From positions 1-11,114 of the forward strand of contig CALKHD010000090.1 in the NCBI GenBank assembly GCA_938092195.1: DNA of 11,114 bases, read 5' to 3'. Under the pieces are notes generated by a model. The model had not been told where the DNA came from. It saw nothing but the letters and a program-made list of their open reading frames with translations, and did no database searches. Position numbers and translations under genes: made by a program. Positions 1 to 6,479 of the stretch are shown here, one piece after another. Position 1 is the stretch's first letter; each line of letters starts with the position of its first letter. Source of the stretch: an uncultured Flavobacteriales bacterium. Lineage in GTDB: Bacteria; Bacteroidota; Bacteroidia; Flavobacteriales_D; Sanyastnellaceae.

Positions 1-590
1 GATTTCGTGGGAGAAATCACATGCATTCCAGTAAAGGCTCCATACGCCGGCATCACGGCCTGCTTTTCGCCAAACAAAAAACAACGGACACGCAGTCTTT
101 GACGGCCCGATCCTGACAACCGGACGCCAGGGTGAACGTGCCCGCAGACATGGTAACCAAACCCCTCCAACCAATCCGCCGGGTCGTGGGTAAACGTGAA
201 TGGCCCTTCGTCCAGCCGATCCATTTGCCGAATGCCCGCTTCTTGAAGCAGTGCATCGGGGATGTCGTCGTGGTTGCCTCGAATCAGGATCCAATCCAAG
301 TGGGCATGCTCCAAGCAGAGGTCTGCAAAAGGGGACCATTCCTTGTTGATGTCGCTGTGAAACAAATCTCCAAGCAGCAATACCCGGCTGGGTTTGAATG
401 CCTTCAAGTTCTCTCTCAACCGATGAAGGGTGGCCAAGGTGGGCTCTGAACCGATGGGAACTCCATGCTTTCTAAAATGGGCTGCCTTCCCCAAATGAAG
501 GTCACTCAGCCAAAGCGTGGACGCGGCCGGCCACCAGACAGCTCCACCGGGCAACAACACCAGATTCACCCCTGAGACTTGTGCTTTCAA
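1..590 (-). CDS. pdeM: PdeM-type metallophosphoesterase (ligase-associated DNA damage response endonuclease), 3' end cut by window edge
   Basis: Calcineurin-like metallophosphoesterase of the PdeM group, a cytoplasmic enzyme usually encoded with an ATP-dependent DNA ligase and an Lhr-like helicase in a DNA-repair gene set. Reading the minus strand gives 196 residues without a stop. The metal-binding motifs are in order: SDLHLGK (29-35, Asp30 and His32), LLLGDLFHSD (71-80), GNHDD (105-109), THDP (134-137) and GHVHP (150-154). The PdeM-typical tail FGEKQAVMPAYGAFTG (173-188) is present, so only a few C-terminal residues lie outside the window. No ATG exists at the right place. I chose TTG at 590 because family members carry about ten residues before the LLP motif; GTG at 569 and TTG at 599 are alternatives. 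It starts about 23 bases after the upstream barrel gene and is probably the last visible gene of the acn operon. Neither the ligase nor the helicase is in view. Confidence 0.88.
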   Translation of the reverse strand, partial: MKAQVSGVNLVLLPGGAVWWPAASTLWLSDLHLGKAAHFRKHGVPIGSEPTLATLHRLRENLKAFKPSRVLLLGDLFHSDINKEWSPFADLCLEHAHLDWILIRGNHDDIPDALLQEAGIRQMDRLDEGPFTFTHDPADWLEGFGYHVCGHVHPGVRLSGSGRQRLRVRCFLFGEKQAVMPAYGAFTGMHVISPTK

Positions 591-613
591 CCCGCCCAAA
601 CCTCTGGAGTTTC

Positions 614-1207
614 TTAGCGAGTCCACCCAAAATTCATCCCAAAGCGAATGCCCGGCACCCACTCCTCTTCTCCATAAATGAAGTGATCTCCAATGGTGGT
701 GGTAACAGACTTCACTTGAGGCCCGATGAACAAGTCCCCGCGCACGGCATCTGAAATCTTAAACTGCCCTCCCAGCACCACTCCAGCTCCCAGAGCGGTT
801 CTGCGCTGAACCCCCGTGAAGTTGGTCACCATGGTCCTTTGAATCGCCCTCACCCTTGCAAAAGCCCCGAAGTAAAAGCCCTTCATGGTTTCCTGAGACA
901 AGTACACCCTGGCTTCCGGCTGCACGATAAAGCCCAACCAATCCACAGAATTAAGCGAAGTCTTGACCCCCAGTAGACTCTCCAAATCCGAGGTGTTCAA
1001 CTCCAAATTGGAGCGCACGACACCCGCGGACATTTGCCATGAACAGCGATCGGAAAACGGGCGTTCAACAGCCACTTGAAATTGGCCTGCAAACCAACCA
1101 AAGGGGTTTGATTTGACCACCATTTGTGAAGGAGACTGCGCCTGTACCTCTGACCCGATGCCCGAGAGCAAGGCCAAGGAAATCAAACAGGCCATCCGCA
1201 CCTTCAT
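614..1207 (-). CDS. Small outer-membrane beta-barrel protein, DUF3575-like (second copy of tandem pair)
   Basis: Predicted exported protein of 197 residues with a signal peptide: basic start MKVR, hydrophobic ACLISLALLSGIG, likely cleavage after VQAQ near residue 24. The mature part alternates polar and hydrophobic residues, as in an eight-stranded outer-membrane barrel. It has the segment KSNPFGWFAGQ (32-42) found at the start of DUF3575-like proteins, then QPEARVYL (96-103), FGAFARVR (113-120), GVVLGGQ (142-148) and GPQVKSVTTT (162-171). It closely resembles the gene just upstream, so the pair is a tandem duplication. The frame is open back to an ATG at 1252, overlapping the upstream gene, but the start at 1207 gives a proper positively charged signal peptide and a 28-base gap, so I prefer it. 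Function is unknown. A role in envelope structure or host/surface contact would be a guess. Confidence 0.82.
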   Translation of the reverse strand: MKVRMACLISLALLSGIGSEVQAQSPSQMVVKSNPFGWFAGQFQVAVERPFSDRCSWQMSAGVVRSNLELNTSDLESLLGVKTSLNSVDWLGFIVQPEARVYLSQETMKGFYFGAFARVRAIQRTMVTNFTGVQRRTALGAGVVLGGQFKISDAVRGDLFIGPQVKSVTTTIGDHFIYGEEEWVPGIRFGMNFGWTR

Positions 1208-1235
1208 AGGGATTTCACGAACCACTTCCATGGCC

Positions 1236-1823
1236 TCACCAACCGATGCCAATGGTCAAACCAAAACGAAGACCGGAGCCTTCAGAATCATCTGAACTGA
1301 GGTCCTCATAGGCCTCGAAATTCGATGTGTACGTGGTTGTAGACGACTTGAATTGGGGACCCAGAAACAACTCCCCAGTCAGACCATTGGCCAATTGGTA
1401 CTGGTATCCCAAAACGAATCCACCACCAATGGATTGACGGGTCCTCGTGCTGGCTTGATCTGAATCCACCGTCGTCTTCACAGAACGAAATCGACCAAAT
1501 GGAGCGATGTACAGCCCATCGGGAGCCACGTCACCCAAATAGTAACGCACCTCTGGCACCACGATAAAGCCACCCCGCGTGGCTTCGTAAGATTCAAATG
1601 AAAACCCTGTCGAATCGGTGATACTCAAGTTGACCACTGAAAAAATTCCACCAGGCATGACTTGGACAGAGAGCTTCTCGGAAAGGAAGTGCTCGTAACC
1701 AAATTGATACTGTCCTGCGAACCAACCGAATGGATTCGCTTTGATGACCCCTGTGCCTTCCTGCTCTTGGCCTTGAACCTGAAGGCCCATCACCATGATG
1801 AAAATGAATGCCAAATGCTTCAT
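1236..1823 (-). CDS. Small outer-membrane beta-barrel protein, DUF3575-like (first copy of tandem pair)
   Basis: Predicted outer-membrane protein of 195 residues. Residues 1-18 form a short signal peptide (MKHLAFIFIMVMGLQVQG). The mature protein begins with KANPFGWFAGQYQFGYEH (28-45), continues with VPEVRYYLG (89-97), IAPFGRFRSVKTT (106-118), GGGFVLGYQYQL (133-144) and GPQFKSSTTTYT (155-166), and ends in an aromatic residue after the strand LRFGLTIGIGW, typical of barrels that need the BAM machinery. These blocks line up with the next gene downstream, its paralog. An acidic stretch (EDLSSDDSEGS, 173-183) probably forms an external loop. Its ATG shares bases with the aconitase stop codon (ATGA), so translation is likely coupled to that of aconitase. 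The precise function is unknown; assignment rests on barrel-like sequence and family resemblance. Confidence 0.85.
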   Translation of the reverse strand: MKHLAFIFIMVMGLQVQGQEQEGTGVIKANPFGWFAGQYQFGYEHFLSEKLSVQVMPGGIFSVVNLSITDSTGFSFESYEATRGGFIVVPEVRYYLGDVAPDGLYIAPFGRFRSVKTTVDSDQASTRTRQSIGGGFVLGYQYQLANGLTGELFLGPQFKSSTTTYTSNFEAYEDLSSDDSEGSGLRFGLTIGIGW

Positions 1824-4078
1824 GCGTTCTGTTGCTTAATGAGGTTGAGGGCAGATCCAGACTGGAACCACTCGATTTGCTGTGCGTTGTAGGTGTGGTT
1901 GCACACGATGGTGTCTTCGCTTCCGTCGGCGTGCTTGACCGCGATGGTCAAGGGCTTGCCCGGTGCGAAATCCTTCAGATCGACCATGTCAAAGGTGTCG
2001 TCTTCGCGGATCACATCGTAGTCAGCTTCGTTGGCGAAGGTCAAGCCGAGCATTCCCTGCTTCTTGAGGTTGGTCTCGTGGATGCGGGCAAAGGACTTGA
2101 CCAGAACCACGCGCACCCCAAGGTGACGGGGCTGCATGGCGGCATGCTCACGTGAACTGCCCTCTCCATAATTGGAGTCGCCCACCACCAAAGTGGGGAC
2201 ACCAGCTGCTTTGTAAGCGCGGGCCACAGAGGGCACTTCGCCTGTGGAACCGTCGAGCTGGTTCACCACCGCATTGGTGGCTCCACCAAAGGCGTTCACC
2301 GCTCCGGTCAGCGTGTTGTTGGAGATGTTGTCGAGGTGTCCGCGGTAGCGCAACCATGGACCGGCCATCGAAATGTGGTCTGTGGTGCATTTGCCGGCAG
2401 CCTTGATCAACAGACGCATGCCTGTGAGGTTGGCACCGTCCCAAGGTTGAAATGGCGTCAGCAACTGCAAACGCTCGCTTTCTCCATTGACCACCACTTG
2501 AACGCCGCTGCCATCTTCAGCAGGAGCCAAGTAACCAGCATCTTCCACGTCAAACCCTTTTTCGGGCAGCTCATATCCGGTGGGGACGGGCAGCTTCACC
2601 GGACCATCCGCACCTTCAAGGGTGTCGGTCATGGGGTTAAAGGTCAAGTCACCCGCCAAGGCAATCGCCGTCACCACTTCTGGAGACCCCACAAAAGCAT
2701 GGGTGTTGGGGTTGCCATCTGCCCGCTTCGCGAAGTTTCGGTTGAAACTGTGCACGATGCTGTTCTTCTCTTTCTTCTCAGCTCCACTCCTCGCCCACTG
2801 GCCAATGCAAGGGCCGCAAGCATTGGCGAAGACGTCTGCTCCCATCTTGTCGAAGGTGTCCAAGACGCCGTCACGCTCCAAGGTGTAGCGCACGAGCTCA
2901 GATCCCGGAGTGATGGTCAGCTTGCCTTTGCTTTCCACACCGGCTTCTACAGCCGCGGCGGCCAAAGAGGCGCTCCGCGTGATGTCCTCGTAGCTGGAGT
3001 TGGTGCAAGAACCAATCAGGCCGTATTCAATCTTGGTGGGGTACCCCTTCTCGGCGCAGAGTGCAGCCATCTGGCTCACTGGCGTGGCCAAGTCTGGACT
3101 GAATGGCCCGTTGAGGTGGGGCTCCAATGTGGTCAAGTCAATTTCGATGACCTGATCGAAGTATTCTCCCGGGTTGGCATAGACTTCTGCGTCACCTGTC
3201 AGGTGCTCGGCAATGCCATCGGCCAAGGCGGCCACATCTGCGCGGCCCGTCGCCCGCAGGTAACGGCCCATGCTCTCGTCGTATCCGAACGTAGAAGTCG
3301 TGGCTCCAATCTCAGCACCCATGTTGCAAATGGTGCCCTTTCCAGTGCAGCTCATCGCATCGGCGCCCTCGCCGAAGTACTCGACAATGCATCCGGTTCC
3401 GCCTTTGGCAGTCAGGATGCCCGCCACCTTCAAGATCACGTCCTTGGGACTGGTCCAACCGCTCATCGTTCCGGTGAGCTTCACGCCAATCAACTTGGGA
3501 AACTTGAGTTCCCAGGCCATGCCCGCCATCACGTCCACAGCATCAGCACCGCCCACACCAATGGCCACCATGCCCAGTCCTCCAGCATTCACAGTATGGC
3601 TGTCGGTTCCAATCATCATGCCTCCAGGGAATGCATAATTCTCGAGCACCACCTGGTGGATGATGCCAGCCCCTGGCTTCCAGAATCCGATGCCGTATTT
3701 GTCGGACACCGACTCGAGGAAATTGTAGACCTCATTGTTGCGGTTGATGGCCTCTTGCAAATCGGTATCGGCCCCAACTTTGGCTTGAATCAAGTGGTCA
3801 CAATGCACCGTTGAAGGCACCGCTGTCTTGGCCTTTCCGGCCTGCATGAACTGCAACAGCGCCATTTGGGCCGTTGCGTCTTGCATGGCCACACGGTCGG
3901 GCGCGAAGTCCACGTAGTCCTTGCCCCGGCTGAAGGCGCTGGAAGCGTCTCCGTCCCACAGGTGCGTGTAGAGAATCTTCTCTGCGAGCGTCAATGGTTT
4001 GCCGGTCACTTGACGCGCAGCAGCCACTCGGCTGGGGAAGCGGTCATACACGGAGCGGATCATCTCGAGATCAAACAT
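1820..4078 (-). CDS. acn: Aconitate hydratase (mitochondrial-type aconitase)
   Basis: Cytoplasmic [4Fe-4S] enzyme that interconverts citrate and isocitrate through cis-aconitate in the TCA cycle. The 752-residue product has the full family length. Visible motifs are PSTVHCDH (88-95), MIGTDSHT (155-162), GSCTNSSYED (356-365), ANACGPCIGQW (419-428) and GDSNYGEGSSREHA (633-646). Cys358, Cys421 and Cys424 are the expected cluster ligands, and the Ser-Ser-Arg of GEGSSREH is the substrate-binding and catalytic block of the C-terminal swivel domain. The reading frame is open for another 246 bases upstream, but that extension lies antisense to the divergent permease gene and looks unlike aconitase. 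MFDLEMIRSVYDRF at 4078 is the family-like start. It is the first gene of a probable minus-strand operon and overlaps the next gene by ATGA. Nothing suggests loss of function. Confidence 0.97.
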   Translation of the reverse strand: MFDLEMIRSVYDRFPSRVAAARQVTGKPLTLAEKILYTHLWDGDASSAFSRGKDYVDFAPDRVAMQDATAQMALLQFMQAGKAKTAVPSTVHCDHLIQAKVGADTDLQEAINRNNEVYNFLESVSDKYGIGFWKPGAGIIHQVVLENYAFPGGMMIGTDSHTVNAGGLGMVAIGVGGADAVDVMAGMAWELKFPKLIGVKLTGTMSGWTSPKDVILKVAGILTAKGGTGCIVEYFGEGADAMSCTGKGTICNMGAEIGATTSTFGYDESMGRYLRATGRADVAALADGIAEHLTGDAEVYANPGEYFDQVIEIDLTTLEPHLNGPFSPDLATPVSQMAALCAEKGYPTKIEYGLIGSCTNSSYEDITRSASLAAAAVEAGVESKGKLTITPGSELVRYTLERDGVLDTFDKMGADVFANACGPCIGQWARSGAEKKEKNSIVHSFNRNFAKRADGNPNTHAFVGSPEVVTAIALAGDLTFNPMTDTLEGADGPVKLPVPTGYELPEKGFDVEDAGYLAPAEDGSGVQVVVNGESERLQLLTPFQPWDGANLTGMRLLIKAAGKCTTDHISMAGPWLRYRGHLDNISNNTLTGAVNAFGGATNAVVNQLDGSTGEVPSVARAYKAAGVPTLVVGDSNYGEGSSREHAAMQPRHLGVRVVLVKSFARIHETNLKKQGMLGLTFANEADYDVIREDDTFDMVDLKDFAPGKPLTIAVKHADGSEDTIVCNHTYNAQQIEWFQSGSALNLIKQQNA

Positions 4079-4106
4079 GTCGATAAGGGTTGAAGCGTTG
4101 CGGCGG

Positions 4107-4114
4107 CGAAGATA
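4107..4114 (-). promoter_or_regulatory. Possible -7 box of the acn operon
   Basis: On the minus strand this reads TATCTTCG, seven of eight matches to the Bacteroidota -7 consensus TAnnTTTG. It would place the transcript start near 4102 and leave a leader of roughly 25 bases before the acn ATG at 4078. I see no convincing -33 TTG partner. The box lies inside the footprint expected for the opposite promoter at 4125-4132. Confidence 0.3.
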
Positions 4115-4124
4115 CGAGGGACCG

Positions 4125-4132
4125 TAGCTTTG
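4125..4132 (+). promoter_or_regulatory. Probable -7 box of the permease gene
   Basis: TAGCTTTG is a perfect match to the Bacteroidota -7 consensus TAnnTTTG. A TTG at 4098-4100 lies 24 bases upstream, slightly longer than the usual spacing to a -33 element. Only four bases (AACC) separate the box from the ATG at 4137, so a start of transcription at the normal distance would fall at or next to the start codon. There is no room for a Shine-Dalgarno sequence on such a transcript. Confidence 0.45.
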
Positions 4133-4136
4133 AACC

Positions 4137-5375
4137 ATGACGCGCGCTGTGCTCATTGAACAGGTCAATTTGGCCCTGCGTTCCATTCGGGCGCAATGGC
4201 TGCGGACGCTGCTGACTGTGACCATCATTGGAACCGGGATCATGGCCCTCATGTCCATGATTACCGCCACAGAAGCCTTGCGTTCAAGCCTCATTGAGCA
4301 ATTCGTGGGGCTAGGCGCAGGCACCCTTCAAGTGGATCAAAAGCGGGACCGTGGCGCATTTGGTGGCCGTCGCCTGGGCGACTCAAACCCCATTTCATTT
4401 GAAGACGCCATGTCCTTGAAAAAGGAAACCGCGGAAGTCGCAGCCACTTCGGTTTCGGCAAGGGGGACCATGATGGGGCGACTTTCGCGAGAGGGAAAAG
4501 AAACTGACCCCAATGTCCTTGTGGTCGGAGGAGACGAAGGGTTCTTGCCCATGAGCGGGTATGATCTGAAGGCAGGAAGAAATTTCACGGAAGAGGAAGT
4601 GAGGCGCAATGCCCCTTTGGTGATTTTGGGCAGCGATGTGATCAGCAAGCTGTTTTCACCTGCAGAGAATCCCATCGATCAGGACGTAAGAATCCGGAAC
4701 CGTCGATACCGAATCGTGGGTGTATTGGGCGAGCAGGGGGCTTCGTTTGGCATGTCTCAAGACAACCAAGCCATCCTGCCTGTTGGAGAAATTCGCGCCC
4801 GATTCAGTGGGGCCAGAACCTCGTACAGCGTACAAGTCAAATCCCCAGACCCAGAAACCATCGGCGCACTGTCTGCGCAAGTCATCGGTGAAATGCGCGC
4901 CATTCGAGGCGACCTGCCCGGCACAGAAGACAGCTTCCGAATCAGCCGCTCCGATGCCCTGATCGCGCAGTTTAACGACAGCATCAGCTCTGTGACGTAT
5001 GCCGCATTGTTCTTGGGTCTGATCACCCTTTTTGGATCTTCCATTGGCCTAACCAACATCATGCTGGTGACGGTCACAGAGCGCACCCGAGAAATCGGGC
5101 TTCGCAAAGCACTGGGTGCCAACGCGCAAACCATACAAACTCAATTCCTCGTGGAGGTGGTCATCATCGGACTCTTTGGCGGACTCTTTGGCGTCGCACT
5201 CGGCATTGGCGTTGGCAATGTGGTGGCCCATTATCTCGAAGCCCCCTTCGCGCTGCCCTGGGGCTGGGTCTTCGTGGCGTTGATTCTCAGTGGCATCGTG
5301 AGCTTGGCCAGCGGTTATTACCCGGCCCGGAAAGCGTCCCAGCTCGACCCCATCGAATCCCTTCGGCACGCCTAA
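4137..5375 (+). CDS. ABC transporter permease, MacB/FtsX family
   Basis: Inner-membrane subunit of a MacB-like ABC system, a family that works mechanically across the periplasm to export lipoproteins, antibiotics or peptides, or to transmit signals. The 412-residue protein has the family layout: one membrane helix near residues 22-43, a large periplasmic core domain (about 45-280), and three C-terminal helices near 285-309, 335-365 and 374-396. The loop GLTNIMLVTVTERTREIGLR (304-323), followed by KALGA, and the ending GYYPARKASQLDPIESLR (393-410) are the classic coupling and terminal motifs. There is no ATP-binding domain in the protein, and no ATPase or membrane-fusion partner gene in the window, so the partner must be elsewhere or beyond the edges. 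It is divergent from acn. The start at 4137 directly precedes the first helix. Substrate cannot be inferred. Confidence 0.93.
   Translation: MTRAVLIEQVNLALRSIRAQWLRTLLTVTIIGTGIMALMSMITATEALRSSLIEQFVGLGAGTLQVDQKRDRGAFGGRRLGDSNPISFEDAMSLKKETAEVAATSVSARGTMMGRLSREGKETDPNVLVVGGDEGFLPMSGYDLKAGRNFTEEEVRRNAPLVILGSDVISKLFSPAENPIDQDVRIRNRRYRIVGVLGEQGASFGMSQDNQAILPVGEIRARFSGARTSYSVQVKSPDPETIGALSAQVIGEMRAIRGDLPGTEDSFRISRSDALIAQFNDSISSVTYAALFLGLITLFGSSIGLTNIMLVTVTERTREIGLRKALGANAQTIQTQFLVEVVIIGLFGGLFGVALGIGVGNVVAHYLEAPFALPWGWVFVALILSGIVSLASGYYPARKASQLDPIESLRHA
5169..5192 (+). repeat. Perfect 12-base tandem duplication inside the permease gene
   Basis: GGACTCTTTGGC occurs twice head to tail in frame and encodes GLFGGLFG (residues 345-352) in the third membrane helix. 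Loss or gain of a copy would keep the frame and change the helix by four residues, about one turn. It may be a simple slippage duplication or just glycine-rich helix packing. Confidence 0.8.
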
Positions 5376-5386
5376 CCAAGGCTCCT

Positions 5387-5394
5387 TATTTTTG
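5387..5394 (+). promoter_or_regulatory. Possible -7 box of the glycosyltransferase gene
   Basis: TATTTTTG matches the Bacteroidota -7 consensus TAnnTTTG at all fixed positions and lies in the 24-base gap after the permease stop. Five bases (TGGGG) separate it from the ATG at 5400. No clear -33 TTG is seen, and the T-run also follows a tiny AAGG/CCTT inverted repeat, so the element could be chance or part of a weak terminator. Confidence 0.3.
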
Positions 5395-5399
5395 TGGGG

Positions 5400-6425
5400 A
5401 TGTCGGAGGTGTCTACTTCACGTGTTGTGTGGGTCATGAGAAAGCCCCGAAGCTTGGGGAATTTCAGCATCGAGACGTCTTATCGCACCATGCATCATGC
5501 TTGGCCCGACACTGAGGTCCCGCCTCAGGTTCACGTGGCCAGTCGTTTTACCTCTGGCCTTTTCAACCGATGGCACATTTGGAAGGAGGTGCGAAAATTG
5601 AGTCCCCTGGTGATTCACATCACAGGCGACGTTCACTTCGCTGCCATTGGCATGAACCACAAGCCCATGGTCCTCACCATTCATGACTTGGGCATGTTGA
5701 ACGAGGGAAATGCGATCAAGAGGTGGCTCAAGAACATCTTTTGGCTCAACCTTCCCCTCCAGTCTTGCCATCGCATCATTGCCGTTTCCGAGGAGACCAA
5801 AAGGGACATTGTTTCTCGCACGTCCTACCCTGCCGAGCGGATACAGGTGATCCCCAGCGTCATCTCCCCCGCGTTTCAGCCCCGTGACTCCGAGCCCAAG
5901 AATGACATTCCACGGGTGCTTCACATCGGACTGGCCGACAACAAGAACCTACGGGGTCATGCTGAAGCCCTTGCAGGATTAAACGTCCACCTTCGCATCA
6001 TCGGAGAGCCCTCCGCCGATCAACACAGCATGCTCAAGGGACACGGTTTGGACTACAGCTGTGCCTCCAAACTGAGTGAATCACAGCTCCAAACCGAATA
6101 TGCGAAATCCGATGTGCTCCTCTTTTGCTCCACACTGGAGGGATATGGGATGCCCATCATTGAAGCCCAGACCATTGGAGTGCCCGTGATCACCAGCCAA
6201 AAGGCACCCATGAATGAGACGGCAGGAACCGGAGCCCTCCTCGTGGATCCAGGTCAGCCTTCTGACATTCGAAAAGGCGTTGAGCAAGTCTTAAACGACG
6301 CGACACTGCGTTCCCAGTTGATCACAGCAGGAAAAGCGAATGCACAAATTTGCAACGCAGGGGCCTCGGCCCAGCGGCATGCCGAACTGTACGACAGCCT
6401 GATCAAAGAATGGAACGCCCGTTGA
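5400..6425 (+). CDS. Glycosyltransferase, family 4-like (GT-B fold)
   Basis: Cytoplasmic or membrane-associated enzyme expected to move a sugar from a nucleotide-sugar donor to an envelope glycan or similar acceptor. The 341-residue product has the two halves of a GT-B enzyme. The N-terminal half contains VIHITGDVH (71-79), TIHDLGML (93-100) and RIIAVSEETKRDI (125-137), typical of group 1 transferases. After the linker IPSVISPAF (151-159), the donor-binding half contains HIGLADNKNL (175-184) and the EX7E motif, Glu247 to Glu255 in STLEGYGMPIIEAQ, then GVPVITS (260-266). At about 340 residues it is slightly short for the family. ATG at 5400 was chosen; a GTG six bases upstream is also in frame. 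It lies 24 bases after the permease gene and is not part of a visible polysaccharide cluster. Acceptor and sugar cannot be told. Confidence 0.9.
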   Translation: MSEVSTSRVVWVMRKPRSLGNFSIETSYRTMHHAWPDTEVPPQVHVASRFTSGLFNRWHIWKEVRKLSPLVIHITGDVHFAAIGMNHKPMVLTIHDLGMLNEGNAIKRWLKNIFWLNLPLQSCHRIIAVSEETKRDIVSRTSYPAERIQVIPSVISPAFQPRDSEPKNDIPRVLHIGLADNKNLRGHAEALAGLNVHLRIIGEPSADQHSMLKGHGLDYSCASKLSESQLQTEYAKSDVLLFCSTLEGYGMPIIEAQTIGVPVITSQKAPMNETAGTGALLVDPGQPSDIRKGVEQVLNDATLRSQLITAGKANAQICNAGASAQRHAELYDSLIKEWNAR

Positions 6426-6453
6426 AGCAGAGGCTGGCGGGTGACCCCACCAA

Positions 6454-6478
6454 CGCATCGAAAACGCATCGAAAACGC
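6454..6478. repeat. Short tandem repeat between convergent genes
   Basis: The unit CGCATCGAAAA occurs twice head to tail and starts a third time (CGC) in the 54-base gap between the glycosyltransferase stop and the thioredoxin stop. I see no U-tract terminator in this gap. Confidence 0.75.
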
Positions 6479-6479
6479 C

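Noticed and set aside
132..449. A 105-codon plus-strand open frame at the left edge
   Set aside because: Antisense to pdeM, whose metal-binding motifs fix the coding strand.
1208..1252. Longer N-terminus of the second barrel protein starting at 1252
   Set aside because: The extra residues contain three glutamates and would spoil the basic start of the signal peptide; the start at 1207 fits better.
2336..3814. A 492-codon open frame on the plus strand, opposite aconitase
   Set aside because: It lies wholly antisense to a strongly conserved enzyme, its product resembles no protein family I know, and long antisense frames are common in genes with biased third codon positions.
4079..4324. 82-residue N-terminal extension of aconitase
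   Set aside because: It overlaps the start of the permease gene on the other strand and has no aconitase-like sequence; the family start is at 4078.
5378..5393. AAGG/CCTT mini-hairpin followed by a T-run after the permease stop
   Set aside because: A four-pair stem with a two-base loop is too weak for an intrinsic terminator; the T-run is better explained as part of a possible -7 box.
6416..6443. Possible terminator hairpin after the glycosyltransferase gene
   Set aside because: The stem is six pairs with one wobble, the loop is 16 bases, it starts inside the gene and no T-run follows.
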